The notes beneath the pieces are model-generated. The model saw only the letters and a program-made list of their open reading frames with translations, did no database searches and had not been told where the DNA came from. Below, piece after piece: positions 54,546 through 64,000 of a stretch of DNA of 64,000 nucleotides. The translations under genes and the position numbers were made by a program. Position 1 is the stretch's first letter. Each line of letters begins with the position of its first letter. The DNA comes from Orientallactaga sibirica (taxonomy: Eukaryota > Chordata > Mammalia > Rodentia > Dipodidae), in assembly GCA_036365145.1 (NCBI GenBank), contig JAEOAD010000031.1, positions 11,690,001-11,754,000 on the forward strand, read 5' to 3'.

Positions 54546-55534
54546 GAAGACCTGACAGGAGCAGCTGAAGGGTGGAGAGGCTTATCATGACTCACAGTTT
54601 AGAGATTACAGTCTCCCATGAAGGAAAAGACAGGGCAAATGGAACAGCTTGGTCTATGGTGGTGGAATCGTGTGGCTGTTCACATTGTGGCAGCAGATGA
54701 AAACAGAAAGCTCAGACCAGAAGTAGGGCTGGACTATAATTCTCAAAGGCTTGTCCTGAGTGACCCACCTCCACCAGCCATGTCTCTTATCCTAAAGGTT
54801 CCACAGTCTCTCCCAGCAGTGCAAACAGCTGGGGACCAAGGTTTCAAATATATGAGCCTGGGGTGGGAGGAGGCATTTCACATTTAAATCACACTAGCTG
54901 CTAGGTGAGCCTTGGCCCCTGCATTGGAGTACATATGGGATTGCCTCTGGAGCAGCTGAGCCCTCAAGGTCAGCAGCTGCTTCTCCCCAGGTACTCTTAA
55001 CTCTCCATTTTGCTTTCTCAATTTTTACACAAGGCTGAAAACCCTACTGAAAATGGAACTGCATATCACAGCTTATAGTTTCCAAAGTTTATACTTTGCT
55101 GAGCTGTCTGATTTTTCCATGAGAGGAAATGAACTGGGGTAAAGAACACAGTACTTAGTTAGATGCTATGTTTTGTTATTTTGGGGTCCAGTCTTTAGTT
55201 TTGCAGACTTGGAAGAAAATTTTCTCTTTACATCCAGGTCTTCAACAATGACTCACAGTGATTCAGTTCACAAAGAATAATTTATAACCAGATGCCAGTT
55301 TGTTACTCTGCATCCATAGGACTTCTACAACACCCAGGTCTGGTCAGTTCTTGCTGTTGGATGTTTTCTGTCTCTCCATAAGAATATATTGATTCCAGAA
55401 AGTGTTCTAGAGGAGGGAAAGATTTTTATTTGGGATTTTCTAAAATTTAAGTGTATTTTTAGTTTGGATATTTTTGAAAGGTTATTTTTTCTCTGTTTGA
55501 GAAAATCTATCTTATATTATAGCTCTTGTGTTTT
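54546..55534. other. No recognisable feature
   Basis: End of the long SINE-free stretch. No domain-bearing frame. Confidence 0.4.
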
Positions 55535-55660
55535 GGTTTCTTGAAGCAAAGCTGACCTGGTACTCACTCTGTAGCCCAGGCTGGCCTTGGACTCAAGGTG
55601 ATAATTCTATCTCTGCCTCCCCTCGCTGGGATTAAAGACATGTGGTAACATACTTGGCTA
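55535..55660 (-). repeat. Degenerate B1-like SINE, antisense
   Basis: 'gctgacctggtactcactct', 'gtagcccaggctggccttgg' and 'cctcgctgggattaaagaca'. Resembles the general rodent B1 more than the local young type. Confidence 0.7.
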
Positions 55661-55671
55661 TTATAACTTTT

Positions 55672-55878
55672 TAAAATTATTTTATTTATTTATTTGAGAC
55701 AAATACTAGCAGATAGCGTAGAGAAAGAATGGGAGCAAGAGGGCCTCCTGCCACTGAAAATGAACTCCAGATGTATGCACCACCTTGTGCATGTGGCTTA
55801 TGTGGGTACTGGGGAATCGAAACTGGGTTCTTAGGCCTTGCAGACAATCACCTTAACTGCTAAGCCATCTCTCCAGTC
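55672..55878 (-). repeat. tSINE, antisense
   Basis: 'attttatttatttatttgag', 'ggcctcctgccactgaaaat', 'gaatcgaaactgggttctta' and 'actgctaagccatctctcca'. Target duplication attataactt / attacaactt. Confidence 0.92.
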
Positions 55879-55914
55879 CCATTACAACTTGTAATAGAAA
55901 TAAATAGGAAGACA

Positions 55915-57480
55915 ATAATGCCTGCTATGCCCAGGATCATTCAACATTGTTTTAGAAAATATGATCTTATAATACATCATTAAATAAATACATACATAAA
56001 GAAAATATACAATAATTAGAGAGGAAGAAACAGAAATAAAGTTGTCATTATTTACAGGTGACATTGTTATAAACATTTTTAAACTTTTAGAATTAGTAAG
56101 TAAATTTATAAAAATTGTTGGATAAAAGGGCAATATAAAAATGTTGCATTACATATAAAAGTAACAGAAATTTTTAAATGAATTAAATAAATGATCCATG
56201 TAGATTAGTGTCCAATGCTTCTCAAATACTTAAAAATAAGCTAATATGCAAGTCTTTGACAAATAAGCATATATAATAAAATGGGAAAACATAAGCAAAC
56301 TCTAAATTCATGGAGGAATTCACATTCACAAATTGGAAGAGTTGATGTAAATTTATTGATTTTTTTCTCAAATTGATCTAAATGCCAGCACATTTATTTG
56401 TGTGGGTGTAGAATTTGGCCATGTTAATTTTAAAATTTATATGAATGGGAAAAATTTGAAATGCTCCTACCATGAAATATCAAGAGATTCAAAGGCATGG
56501 TGATTAAGATACCAATTGTATAAGTACAACAAATATGTGTATTGACAGCTGATTTATAGCAGAACTGATCCTGTAGATTTGAGATAGAATGTTATTAATT
56601 AATAATAAGAGATGGTAGGTCAACTGATATCCATATCCACATTGACCGCCGTTTAGTCATGCATACAAGATTTAATTTACAGAAGATAAAGGGGAATCTC
56701 TTCAAATGTACTTGGTATAAATTTCTTTAATAGTAAAATGTGAACACTACTCATTAGAGGAAAATAGCTACACGGAACACTCCAGGGAATGTAATTACTT
56801 ACATACTATAACTTTGGAGAACATATTTTGTTACATTTTCCCCAAAAGAGATTCATATCTAAGTTACCTAGAGTATATATGAGTAAGGGCTTCCACAATT
56901 CCATATAAAATTAGATCATAGATTTTAGCAGACACTTTGAAAAACACTGTAATCATCAGGAAAATGTGAAGTGAAGCTGTGGTAAGGCACCACTTGTACA
57001 CTTAGAAAAAAAATGAGTAAAATTGAGAAGGCTTGACCACAGCAAATACTTGTGCTGAAATCTGCATGTACACTTACTGAGAGTGTAAATTAGTAGATGA
57101 CAAGTTGGAAAATTCTGGCAGCATATGCTAATGCAAACATACTCACTCTATGACCCAGAAGTTCTATTCTCAACAATAGTTAAACCCAACAGAGATGCAG
57201 TCGTGGGTTCACCAACAGAGATGTTCATGAATGCTCAGGACACCTTTACTCTACTTGTAATAGTTAAAACTTAGAAACAGGTCAAGTGCCCATTGATAAC
57301 ACAATGGATAAGCAAAGGGAATATTGAATGGCAATGAGATGAAGAAGTTTCTGTGCATAAAATGTGAGTAAATCTCATGAACATCTTTCTTTAGCAAAAT
57401 AATACACAAGTTTATATGAAGTTCAAAAACAAACAAAGCTAACCTAGACAAGGGGCATCCTTGGCAGAAAATTGTGGTGA
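55915..57480 (+). mobile_element. Ancient L1 (L1M) ORF2 3' half
   Basis: The plus strand follows old mammalian L1 ORF2. 'aggatcattcaacattgttt' and 'atttacaggtgacattgtta' come from the reverse-transcriptase catalytic region, where the expected YADD-type codons are degraded. 'aggaaaatgtgaagtgaagc', 'ggtaaggcaccacttgtaca' and 'tatgacccagaagttctatt' come from the C-terminal part. 'caggtcaagtgcccattgat' and 'aacacaatggataagcaaa' lie near the end. Many stops and indels make it non-functional. The 5' half is missing. Confidence 0.8.
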
Positions 57481-57899
57481 AATATGGTGACAAATTTTTC
57501 AGGTTCAGCCAAGACCTAGGGCCTAACAATGACTTGCTGTAGTAAAAATGGTTTAATCCTGGGAAGCTGGGATTGCTGGTTTCTGTATTTGGTAGGGTCA
57601 CCAAAGACACCTCTGTTGGGATAGTGTTATTTTCTTCCTGTTTCTGGATGGTAGTTCCTTAGTTATGACTTGATGGTAGACCATCTCTCATAAGTCACTT
57701 AACAATTTATTTTTCTTTTTTTAGATATGCTTTACTAATATATTTATTATTCATTTCAAACTAACACTTCTTAATAAACACAGAACAATGTACAAGCATG
57801 CAAACAAAAATATCCCCAAATTATTTATTGATTAACGGGTATATTTCCTGCCTAGTCTATAGAAAAACAAGATAAAATCAATCAGATGCTTTCCCATTA
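57481..57899. other. No recognisable feature
   Basis: AT-rich flank of the L1 relic, possibly more L1M that I cannot align by eye. Confidence 0.35.
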
Positions 57900-58075
57900 C
57901 TGTGTATGTGACAGGTACTCCCAGGTAGGTGCTGCTCCCAAGACTGGGCATACAGATATGAATAATGTTTCTATTCTCAGGGAGCTTTCTTTCTAGTGAC
58001 AAAGGCAATCAACAAAGACACAATGACATGAATCAAATAGCACATAATTAGGTAGTAGTATCTAACAGAATTAGT
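57900..58075 (+). repeat. Ancient mammalian repeat (L2-like)
   Basis: 'tgtgacaggtactcccaggt', 'gactgggcatacagatatga' and 'ctcagggagctttctttcta' resemble the module at 1141-1295, more diverged. Confidence 0.4.
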
Positions 58076-58119
58076 CACTGTAGTGGGTGACATCACTGAC
58101 ATTTAGGAAATTTCTCACG

Positions 58120-58145
58120 TGTGTGTGCATGTGTGTGTGTGTGTC
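58120..58145. repeat. (TG)n microsatellite
   Basis: Short TG run beside a reversed ID element. Confidence 0.8.
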
Positions 58146-58214
58146 TGGGCATTGAGCCCTTACACATGCTAGGCCAGCATTCTACCACTGAGCTATAGCC
58201 TCATCCTGGGGCTG
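58146..58214 (-). repeat. ID-like SINE, antisense
   Basis: 'gagcccttacacatgctagg' and 'accactgagctatagcctca' are the reversed ID head (TATAGCTCAGTGGTAGAATG). Confidence 0.75.
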
Positions 58215-58544
58215 ACGACTGCTTTCTATGGAAGTCTCATTTCAGTAAAGAACTTAGAGAAGTAATATAACAAGCAATGCAAGTATCTTGTGTCTTGAGG
58301 GAAGGATAAATCCAGCCAGAGAGAGCAACGAGCACAGAGTTCTTGATATGGGAATATAAAATCCATCCATCCTGAGCATTTTCTTAAGTCTTCCTCTCCC
58401 ACTGTGTGCTGGTAGTCCCAATATGGCAAACCCATAAATGGCTTATTCCCCAATGTTTATCAAGGGCTGATTATTATGCCTGATGAATACATACTTGTTC
58501 ATTAAATATTTACAGAGAAAATACCAAATTACATTTTCACATAT

Positions 58545-58925
58545 ACGTTCAGTCCTCTGTATTCATAGGCTCTCCATACATTGAATCAATTAATCATGAA
58601 ACAAAGATATTTGAAGAAAAATTACTTCTGTAATCTGAGGACTTGGGGGGTTACAGCAGGATGATTATCATTAGATTGAGGCCAGGATGTGCTACAGAGT
58701 GAGACCCTCTTTCAAAGCAACAACAATGTACTAAGCAGACGTTTCTCCTTGAACAGTACACTATGAAAACTATTTGCATAACTGAGCTAGATATTGTAAG
58801 CAATCAAAGGGTGTTGGAAAGCACAAGAGAGTACGTGAGTATGCCATCTTATATAAGGACTTTGAACATCTGTAGATTAAGGTGCCACGTCAACAGGGAT
58901 CTTGAACATAACCCACTATAACAAA
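58545..58925 (+). mobile_element. Tigger3-like DNA transposon relic with nested SINE
   Basis: 'cagtcctctgtattcatagg', 'gaatcaattaatcatgaaac', then after a SINE 'gagctagatattgtaagcaa', 'ttatataaggactttgaaca' and 'tctgtagattaaggtgccac'. The order matches a non-coding Tigger-type element (CAGTCGTCCCTCGGTATCCG ends, from memory). Confidence 0.55.
58632..58735 (+). repeat. Degenerate B1-like SINE
   Basis: 'gtaatctgaggacttggggg', 'agattgaggccaggatgtgc' and 'tacagagtgagaccctcttt'. Confidence 0.6.
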
Positions 58926-58986
58926 GGAAGATTGTACCGTGTTTGCTAGACTATCTTTTCTGCCCCTGGGATTGATTTGTATTTTT

Positions 58987-59142
58987 TTTTTTTTTTTTGG
59001 TTTTTTGAGGTAGGGTCTCACTCTAGTTCAGGCTGACCTGGAATTCACTCTGTAGTCTCAGGGTGGCGTTGAACTCACGGCAATCCTCCTACCTCTGCCT
59101 CCCGAGTGCTGGGATTAAAGGCGTGAGCCACCACACCCGGCT
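58987..59142 (-). repeat. B1 SINE, antisense, with TSD
   Basis: Poly-T, 'gaggtagggtctcactctag', 'tcccgagtgctgggattaaa' and 'gcgtgagccaccacacccgg'. Target duplication ttgatttgtattttt on both sides. Confidence 0.96.
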
Positions 59143-60292
59143 TGATTTGTATTTTTGTACAACAGTTCTGCACTGCTTTAATTTCTGTGACTTTAGAGTT
59201 TGTCCTAATATTTAGCAATACTTCTGTCTGCTAGCACTCCTAGGAGGAACTTCGGCAATGTAATAGAGATAACACTCCAGTGTAAGTAAAAATAGATCAT
59301 GGTGTCATTGTCCACATGAGAGCTAAGCCTTAGTAGGATGGTAGAAGCAGACAAGCTTAACTTCAGAGAGGAAACAGACAATGTACTCTAGGCTTAAGTA
59401 GTTGATGCATAGCAGTGAGAAATGGGTAGAAAACTGTTAAGATATGAAAGAAGGCTTTCAGGTCAGTCCTCAACAGAGGGCTAACTCAGGGTTTATATTT
59501 GACTGTGAGCTTCTAAGGAACCTTGTAAGTTCTGAAACATCTGTGCAACTTCCAGACCTTAAACCAAACAGTGAGTGTTAACAGCTGCAACATGAGCTCA
59601 GCCCTAAAGGTGGCTAAGACTGCGTGACCTCTGAAGTGTGCAGGTCACTGGTTCACCTGATCCTGCAGCCACAGCATAAACAGCTCAGGCTGTTCCTCTT
59701 GCCCTGACATCGAACCAGTGCTAGCCAGGGGCCCAAAGTTTAAGAGCACATTTAAAAATTTAAACAGCTATCTGACACAGGTCTGAGGCAATAAGCCTGG
59801 TATGCCCTTTGGCTAGAATTTGCTATTCCACTGTCCCAAACAAGTATAGTGTTGCTGGCTGCCCCAGATTTTGGTGGGTGAGATGGTGAGAGGTGAAAAT
59901 GTCACTGTGCTTGGCTCAGGAAGGATGCTGTGGTAAATTTAGAAACCTCATTAGCTCTGGTGAGCAGGAGAGTGATTAGGCATGGATTTTAGTCTTTGCA
60001 CCTTGGAGGCAAATATTTACAATCTTTGATGATGTTTGTGTTGCATTCTCTCACCAAGAACTTTCAACTAGGTGGGTAAAATGGAGCCCTATACTCAGTG
60101 TTTTTGTGTAAAGCTTGATTCTTACTGAACATCCATGGCCCAAATCAACCCTATGCAATCCTGATGAAACTGTTTAAATGAACAGGTTTGTCTCATGTTA
60201 GAACCATCCCTCATCATCCACTGGAGATTAGCTTCAGAATGACCTGCAGACACTAAAATGTAGAAAGCTTCAGTCACTTATGTAATGTTATA
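59143..60292. other. SINE-free unique DNA
   Basis: 1.1 kb with no named repeat and no convincing open frame. Confidence 0.45.
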
Positions 60293-60650
60293 TGTGGTAG
60301 TTTGAATATATGGCCCCCAACATATTCAGTGTTTTATTAGTTTGTAGTTTGCTTCTGCAGTCACCTGGCTGGAGGCAATGTCTCTGGGCAGTTCTGAAGG
60401 TGTGGTGGTGGGTTTGAGATTTCAATGTAAAGATATGCAAAGTGTGCCTAGCTGGAGTTCCTGAGGTGTGCTGTGCTGTGTGGCTTTTGGCTTGTGGCTT
60501 TCTCTCTCTGTGTTTGGTCCTGTGAAGGAAGACCAACTTCTTCTGCACTATGCAACTTCCCCTGCATCAGTAAGCTTCAATAAATATCCCTTCCTCCATA
60601 ACTTTGCCTGGTCTGGAAGTTCATCTCAGCAAACCTGAAGCTGTCTGCTA
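60293..60650 (+). mobile_element. ERVL-MaLR-type LTR (MT/ORR1-like)
   Basis: Starts 'tgtggtagtttgaatatatg' and 'gcccccaacatattcagtg'. AATAAA at 60579-60584, then 'tatcccttcctccataactt'. The start and the polyadenylation region are typical of rodent MaLR LTRs. Confidence 0.72.
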
Positions 60651-60664
60651 TATTATACTATCTA

Positions 60665-60875
60665 CATAAGTTACTCATATCCTCCTAAACATTCTAAATC
60701 ATCTCCAGATTACTTATGGTACCAAGCACAATGTATTGTGCCATGCTTTTATTGTTATTTTTTTTGTTGGTGTGTTATGAATATTTGCTCAGTTTCTTCC
60801 CCTAATATTTTCAATCCCGGTTTGTTGAATCTGTGATGTGGAAACTGCAGATAGAGGAGAGCTGTACCCAATTTT
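60665..60875 (-). mobile_element. Tigger3-like DNA transposon relic
   Basis: 'ttctaaatcatctccagatt', 'acttatggtaccaagcacaa', 'atattttcaatcccggtttg' and 'gcagatagaggagagctgta' match the same family as 58545-58925 in reverse orientation. Confidence 0.55.
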
Positions 60876-61940
60876 GAGTGTTCTAGTTTCATGAATTGAG
60901 GCTTTCCTGAATATCAGTATGATATAAGTATGCTGCACATGACAGTCAGGAAGCCTCGCCTCCTTAGACAAACATAGATGGACTACCACGGAGGGAGCAG
61001 CACTTCCCCTCTGCCACCTCAGCTGCAGTCTTCGAAGGTAAGTGAGCGGAAGCTGTGATCCTGCAGGGCTCTGCTCACCCTAGTCTCGTTATCTTTACTC
61101 ACTTACTCAGATTTGCTTCTTGCTCAGAGAAGAGATTTCTCCAGTGCCCTGGGAAGAAAGTAACCCTGGCACCATCATAGAGTCTCTCTGCTTCCCCTGG
61201 GAAAAAATAAAACCATTTTGAGTAAGTGTATTGTGGGCCATGGCCAAGCAGTAGCCCGAGACTGCTGTCTTCCCAGGATGCACCTCAGCCCAGGCCTCCC
61301 CTGCCTGAGCTACTGACTTAACCAGCTCCTGTCAGACACCAGCTTATGACCTTTGATGGGGGCAAGAGCCCCACTGTGGTGGAGGGGATGGGTCAGAGAA
61401 GGATGAAGCAACTGTGGAAGTGGTTGCCATAGCTTGGTAAGATGATAGACTTCAATTCAGTGCAGTTCTTCACCAGCAGATCACCCCATGCAAGCAACTT
61501 CTTCTCATCTTTTCCAGAGTCTAATCTGCATAAAGAAACTGTAATACCTCCTCTATGAAGGTTTTGAACACTACACACAAGAGCATATATGAAGAACATT
61601 GATTGTACAGCACCTTGGCCTCCAGCCAGCAAATGGAAAAACCCACCACTGAGGACTGACTGACTGTCCTTCCACCTGCAAGCCATCTGACCTGATATTT
61701 CCTCAGAGGGTTATCAGGAACCCTGTCTTCACCATTTGATGCAGACTCAGATGCGTAATGAGGAGAACATCCTCTCTTGAACATCTTAGGAACAAAGCCT
61801 TTTGAACTCACATAATCATGAGCTCTTGCTTTCTGGCCTGAATCTCAAACAAGCTCTGCCCTTTCCACTGAATTATCTCCTAGCCTCAAGCTCACTCCTG
61901 ATGATAACAGTCTGTTCATTGCCTTAAAAACAAATTAACA
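60876..61940. other. Unassigned DNA with two overlapping minus frames
   Basis: Minus frames 61811-61521 (96 codons) and 61686-61393 (97 codons) overlap in different phases. A frame-shifted decayed coding sequence could explain the pair, but I recognise no domain. A plus-strand 'gaaaaaataaaaccattttg' at about 61200 offers a polyadenylation-like signal on the other strand only. Confidence 0.25.
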
Positions 61941-61941
61941 G

Positions 61942-62238
61942 GGCCAAGGGAGATGGCTCAGTGTATAAAGTGCTTGCTGCACAAGTGTGAATACCCAAGT
62001 TCAGATCTCCAGAATCCACTTACAGCTTACCACTATTGCATGAGATGTAATCCAGCATGCCTATAGGAAGAAGGGAGATGGAGACCAAAGAATGTCCTGG
62101 AAGATCACGGGCCACCCAGCCTGGCCAACACAGCAGTAAACAAGAGACCCTGCCTCAAACAAGGCAGACACCTGAAGTTGTCCTGTGAGCTGCACATGTG
62201 CACCATGACTGTGCATACATGCCTGCATTCACACATGA
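61942..62238 (+). repeat. B4/RSINE1-type composite SINE
   Basis: 'ggccaagggagatggctcag', 'gttcagatctccagaatcca', 'gccacccagcctggccaaca' and 'gagaccctgcctcaaacaag', then a CA/TG-rich end. Confidence 0.7.

Positions 62239-62274
<36 letters not shown>
62239..62274. repeat. (CA)n(GA)n microsatellite
   Basis: CA run followed by a GA run at the end of the SINE. Confidence 0.95.
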
Positions 62275-62344
62275 GAGAGAAAATTCTATTGATTCAAGTA
62301 TACAAAAACACTCAATGTATTTTATCTTCTATTTCCTTTAAAAA

Positions 62345-62364
62345 TATATTTTACTTATTTATTT

Positions 62365-62409
<45 letters not shown>

Positions 62410-62600
62410 AGAGAAGAGAAAGAGCCAGATAGGGAGACAGATAGAAGGGGCATAACACAGCCTCCAGCCACTGCAAACAAACTCCAGATGCATACACCAC
62501 CTTGGGCATCTGGCTTACATGGGTACTGGGGTATCAAATGGTACTGGATCTTTAGGCTTCTCAGACAAGTGCCTTAACTGCTAAACCATCTTTCCAGCTT
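62345..62600 (-). repeat. tSINE, antisense, expanded GA block
   Basis: 'tttacttatttatttatttg', a (GA)n run of about 40 bp, 'cagcctccagccactgcaaa', 'tggtactggatctttaggct' and 'taaaccatctttccagcttt'. Target duplication ttttatcttctatttc on both sides. Confidence 0.93.
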
Positions 62601-62900
62601 TTATCTTCTATTTCTAATTCATCTCATTGCTTACAGTATGTATTTCTCCTCTGATGGGGCAAAACAAATCAACTATATATCTAAAGAGTTTCTACATGCT
62701 CTGTTGTTGAGATTCTGACATGAGTAAAGTTTGGCTAACAAAAGTACTAAGACATGCACAGCAGGCAAAAAGGATAAGAAACTGAGGAAATAGCTAACCA
62801 GAAAGAGACAAGAAGAAAGTGGACTGAAGCTAATTAATGTCCAGAGCATCCAATACTCTAGAGGATAAAGATTTTGGAAGGAACTGGAAATCGATTTGCA
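62601..62900. other. No recognisable feature
   Basis: Unique DNA between a SINE and an LTR. Confidence 0.4.
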
Positions 62901-62901
62901 A

Positions 62902-63262
62902 GGTATGGTTTCAATGTGAAATGTCCCCCATAATCTCAGGTGTTTGTAATTAAGCATCGTCCCTGCTAGTGGAGACTTTGGGAAGTGCAGCCTTGCTGGA
63001 GGAGGTGTGTTGCTAGGAGCAGATCTTGGGGTTGATTAGTCTAGCCTACTGAGTGTTCAGTGCTAGCTAGCTTTCTCTTGCTGTTCTCTCTCTCTCTTTC
63101 TGTCTGTCTGTCTGTCTCTGTGTGTATTTTTGATGTATGAAGATGTAAGCTGCTTGCTTTTTTCCACCATGCTAAAACTTCCTCTTGAAACTGTAAATCT
63201 GAAATAAACTCTTTCCTCCCAGAAGCTGCTTCTGGCTTGGTGTTTAGTCCAAGGAACTAGTA
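62902..63262 (+). mobile_element. ORR1-like MaLR LTR
   Basis: 'gtttcaatgtgaaatgtccc', 'gtgcagccttgctggaggag', a (TC)n/(TGTC)n stretch, 'gaaataaactctttcctccc' (AATAAA at 63203-63208) and 'agaagctgcttctggcttgg'. The order and the terminus match rodent ORR1 LTRs. Confidence 0.82.
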
Positions 63263-63871
63263 GTTCACTGCCACACAAAGGAAGTGATAGAAGAAGATTC
63301 TCTAGGTCCTCATCTGGACCAAGCAATGGATGGAAGAATGTGTTGTTGTCTGTTGCAATCTTCACTGTCCTTGTTCTGAGAGCTTCATGAAAGTTCCAGT
63401 GTCACCCAAGGTTATGACTCAGAAATGGAGCCCACTAAAAGTTGGCTTTTCCTTAGAATCCAATTAAAATGCAAACCAATTAGACTAATGGCAATAGGAT
63501 CCACCCCCAGAGAGATGCTTTCTTAAGAAAAGACAGACATCAGGAGAAGAACTGGAAAAACAATTGTTAGCCATATGGTAGAGGTTCCAGGGAATCCTTG
63601 AGTTTAAAGAGAAATACAAGTATCTCAGTCTACACTTGAGAAGAGAGAAAACCATGGTTTCTGCCATCCTTAAAGGATAACAGCTTGTGGTGACATCATC
63701 TGAGCCTTTTCACTCAGACTCCAGAAAATGACCATGATTTGTAGGTACCCTATATCACATACACACAGAAAGAAACAGAAACAGGGAAACCATCACTTTA
63801 CTGGGCCTGAAAGGAGAATCTGTGTGATCCCCAACTTCTCCATCACACGCTACCTGGATGAGAAGAGACTT
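63263..63871. other. No recognisable feature
   Basis: Unique DNA up to the last SINE. Confidence 0.4.
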
Positions 63872-64000
63872 GAAGTAGAGTCTCACTCTAGGCCAAGCTG
63901 ACCTGGAACTCACTCTGTAGCCTCAGACTGGAATCAGATTCACAGTTTCTTCCCACCTCTGTCTCCGGAGTGCTCGGATTAAAGGCATGTACCACCATTC
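63872..64000 (-). repeat. B1 SINE, antisense, cut by window end
   Basis: 'gtagagtctcactctaggcc', 'aagctgacctggaactcact' and 'cggattaaaggcatgtacca'. Its 5' end lies beyond the window. Confidence 0.9.

Noticed and set aside
2484..62600. tRNA-gene-like A and B boxes in many places
   Set aside because: They are the heads of tRNA-derived SINEs. Each is followed by the SINE body, CT-rich block and A-rich tail, and none folds as a full tRNA with a matched acceptor stem by inspection.

Overview
The window is nuclear DNA of a rodent. I find no intact protein-coding gene, no RNA gene and no operon-like layout. The evidence for a rodent is direct: many B1-type SINEs, ID-like and B3/B4-type composite SINEs, and LTRs of the ORR1/MT/MLT1 (ERVL-MaLR) type. 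The most abundant element is a tRNA-derived SINE of about 200 bp (called tSINE below). It has an A box like TGGCTTAGTGG, a B box like GGTTCGATTCC, a pyrimidine-rich middle (TCTCTCTC) and an (AAAT)n tail. From memory I associate this SINE and its B1 variant with jerboas (Dipodidae, e.g. Jaculus). That placement is inference, not something the sequence proves.

Layout. 0-7 kb: old repeats, an antisense L1-type 3' end, and a 708-bp solo LTR with a 6-bp target duplication (4593-5300). 7-16.6 kb: two Tigger-like DNA transposon relics, a B1, and two L1-type 3' UTRs in antisense (11.0-12.2 and 15.4-16.4 kb). 17-24 kb: mostly tSINEs, including two with a duplicated B box and a site used twice for insertion. 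24.2-27.3 kb: repeat-poor. 27.3-29 kb: an ERVL-MaLR LTR with primer-binding site and gag-like internal DNA. 29-36 kb: dense SINEs, fragments of old LTRs and L1M, and a young L1-type 3' UTR homologous to the one at 11-12 kb in opposite orientation. 37.2-40.7 kb: a very recent local duplication of form abc-b-abc. 41-49.5 kb: SINE-rich. 49.9-55.5 kb: almost SINE-free, with a perfect 114-bp inverted repeat. 55.9-57.5 kb: the 3' part of an ancient L1 ORF2. 58-64 kb: Tigger, MaLR LTRs, SINEs, and a B1 cut by the window edge.

Function. This is most likely intergenic or intronic DNA. Most open frames run through repeats or are no longer than chance allows. The best leads are structural: the perfect inverted repeat, the abc-b-abc duplication, the duplicated-B-box SINE clade, the modular L1 3' UTR ends with a shared antisense frame, and two repeat-poor blocks that could hold regulatory DNA. 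I did not find a convincing new gene system.
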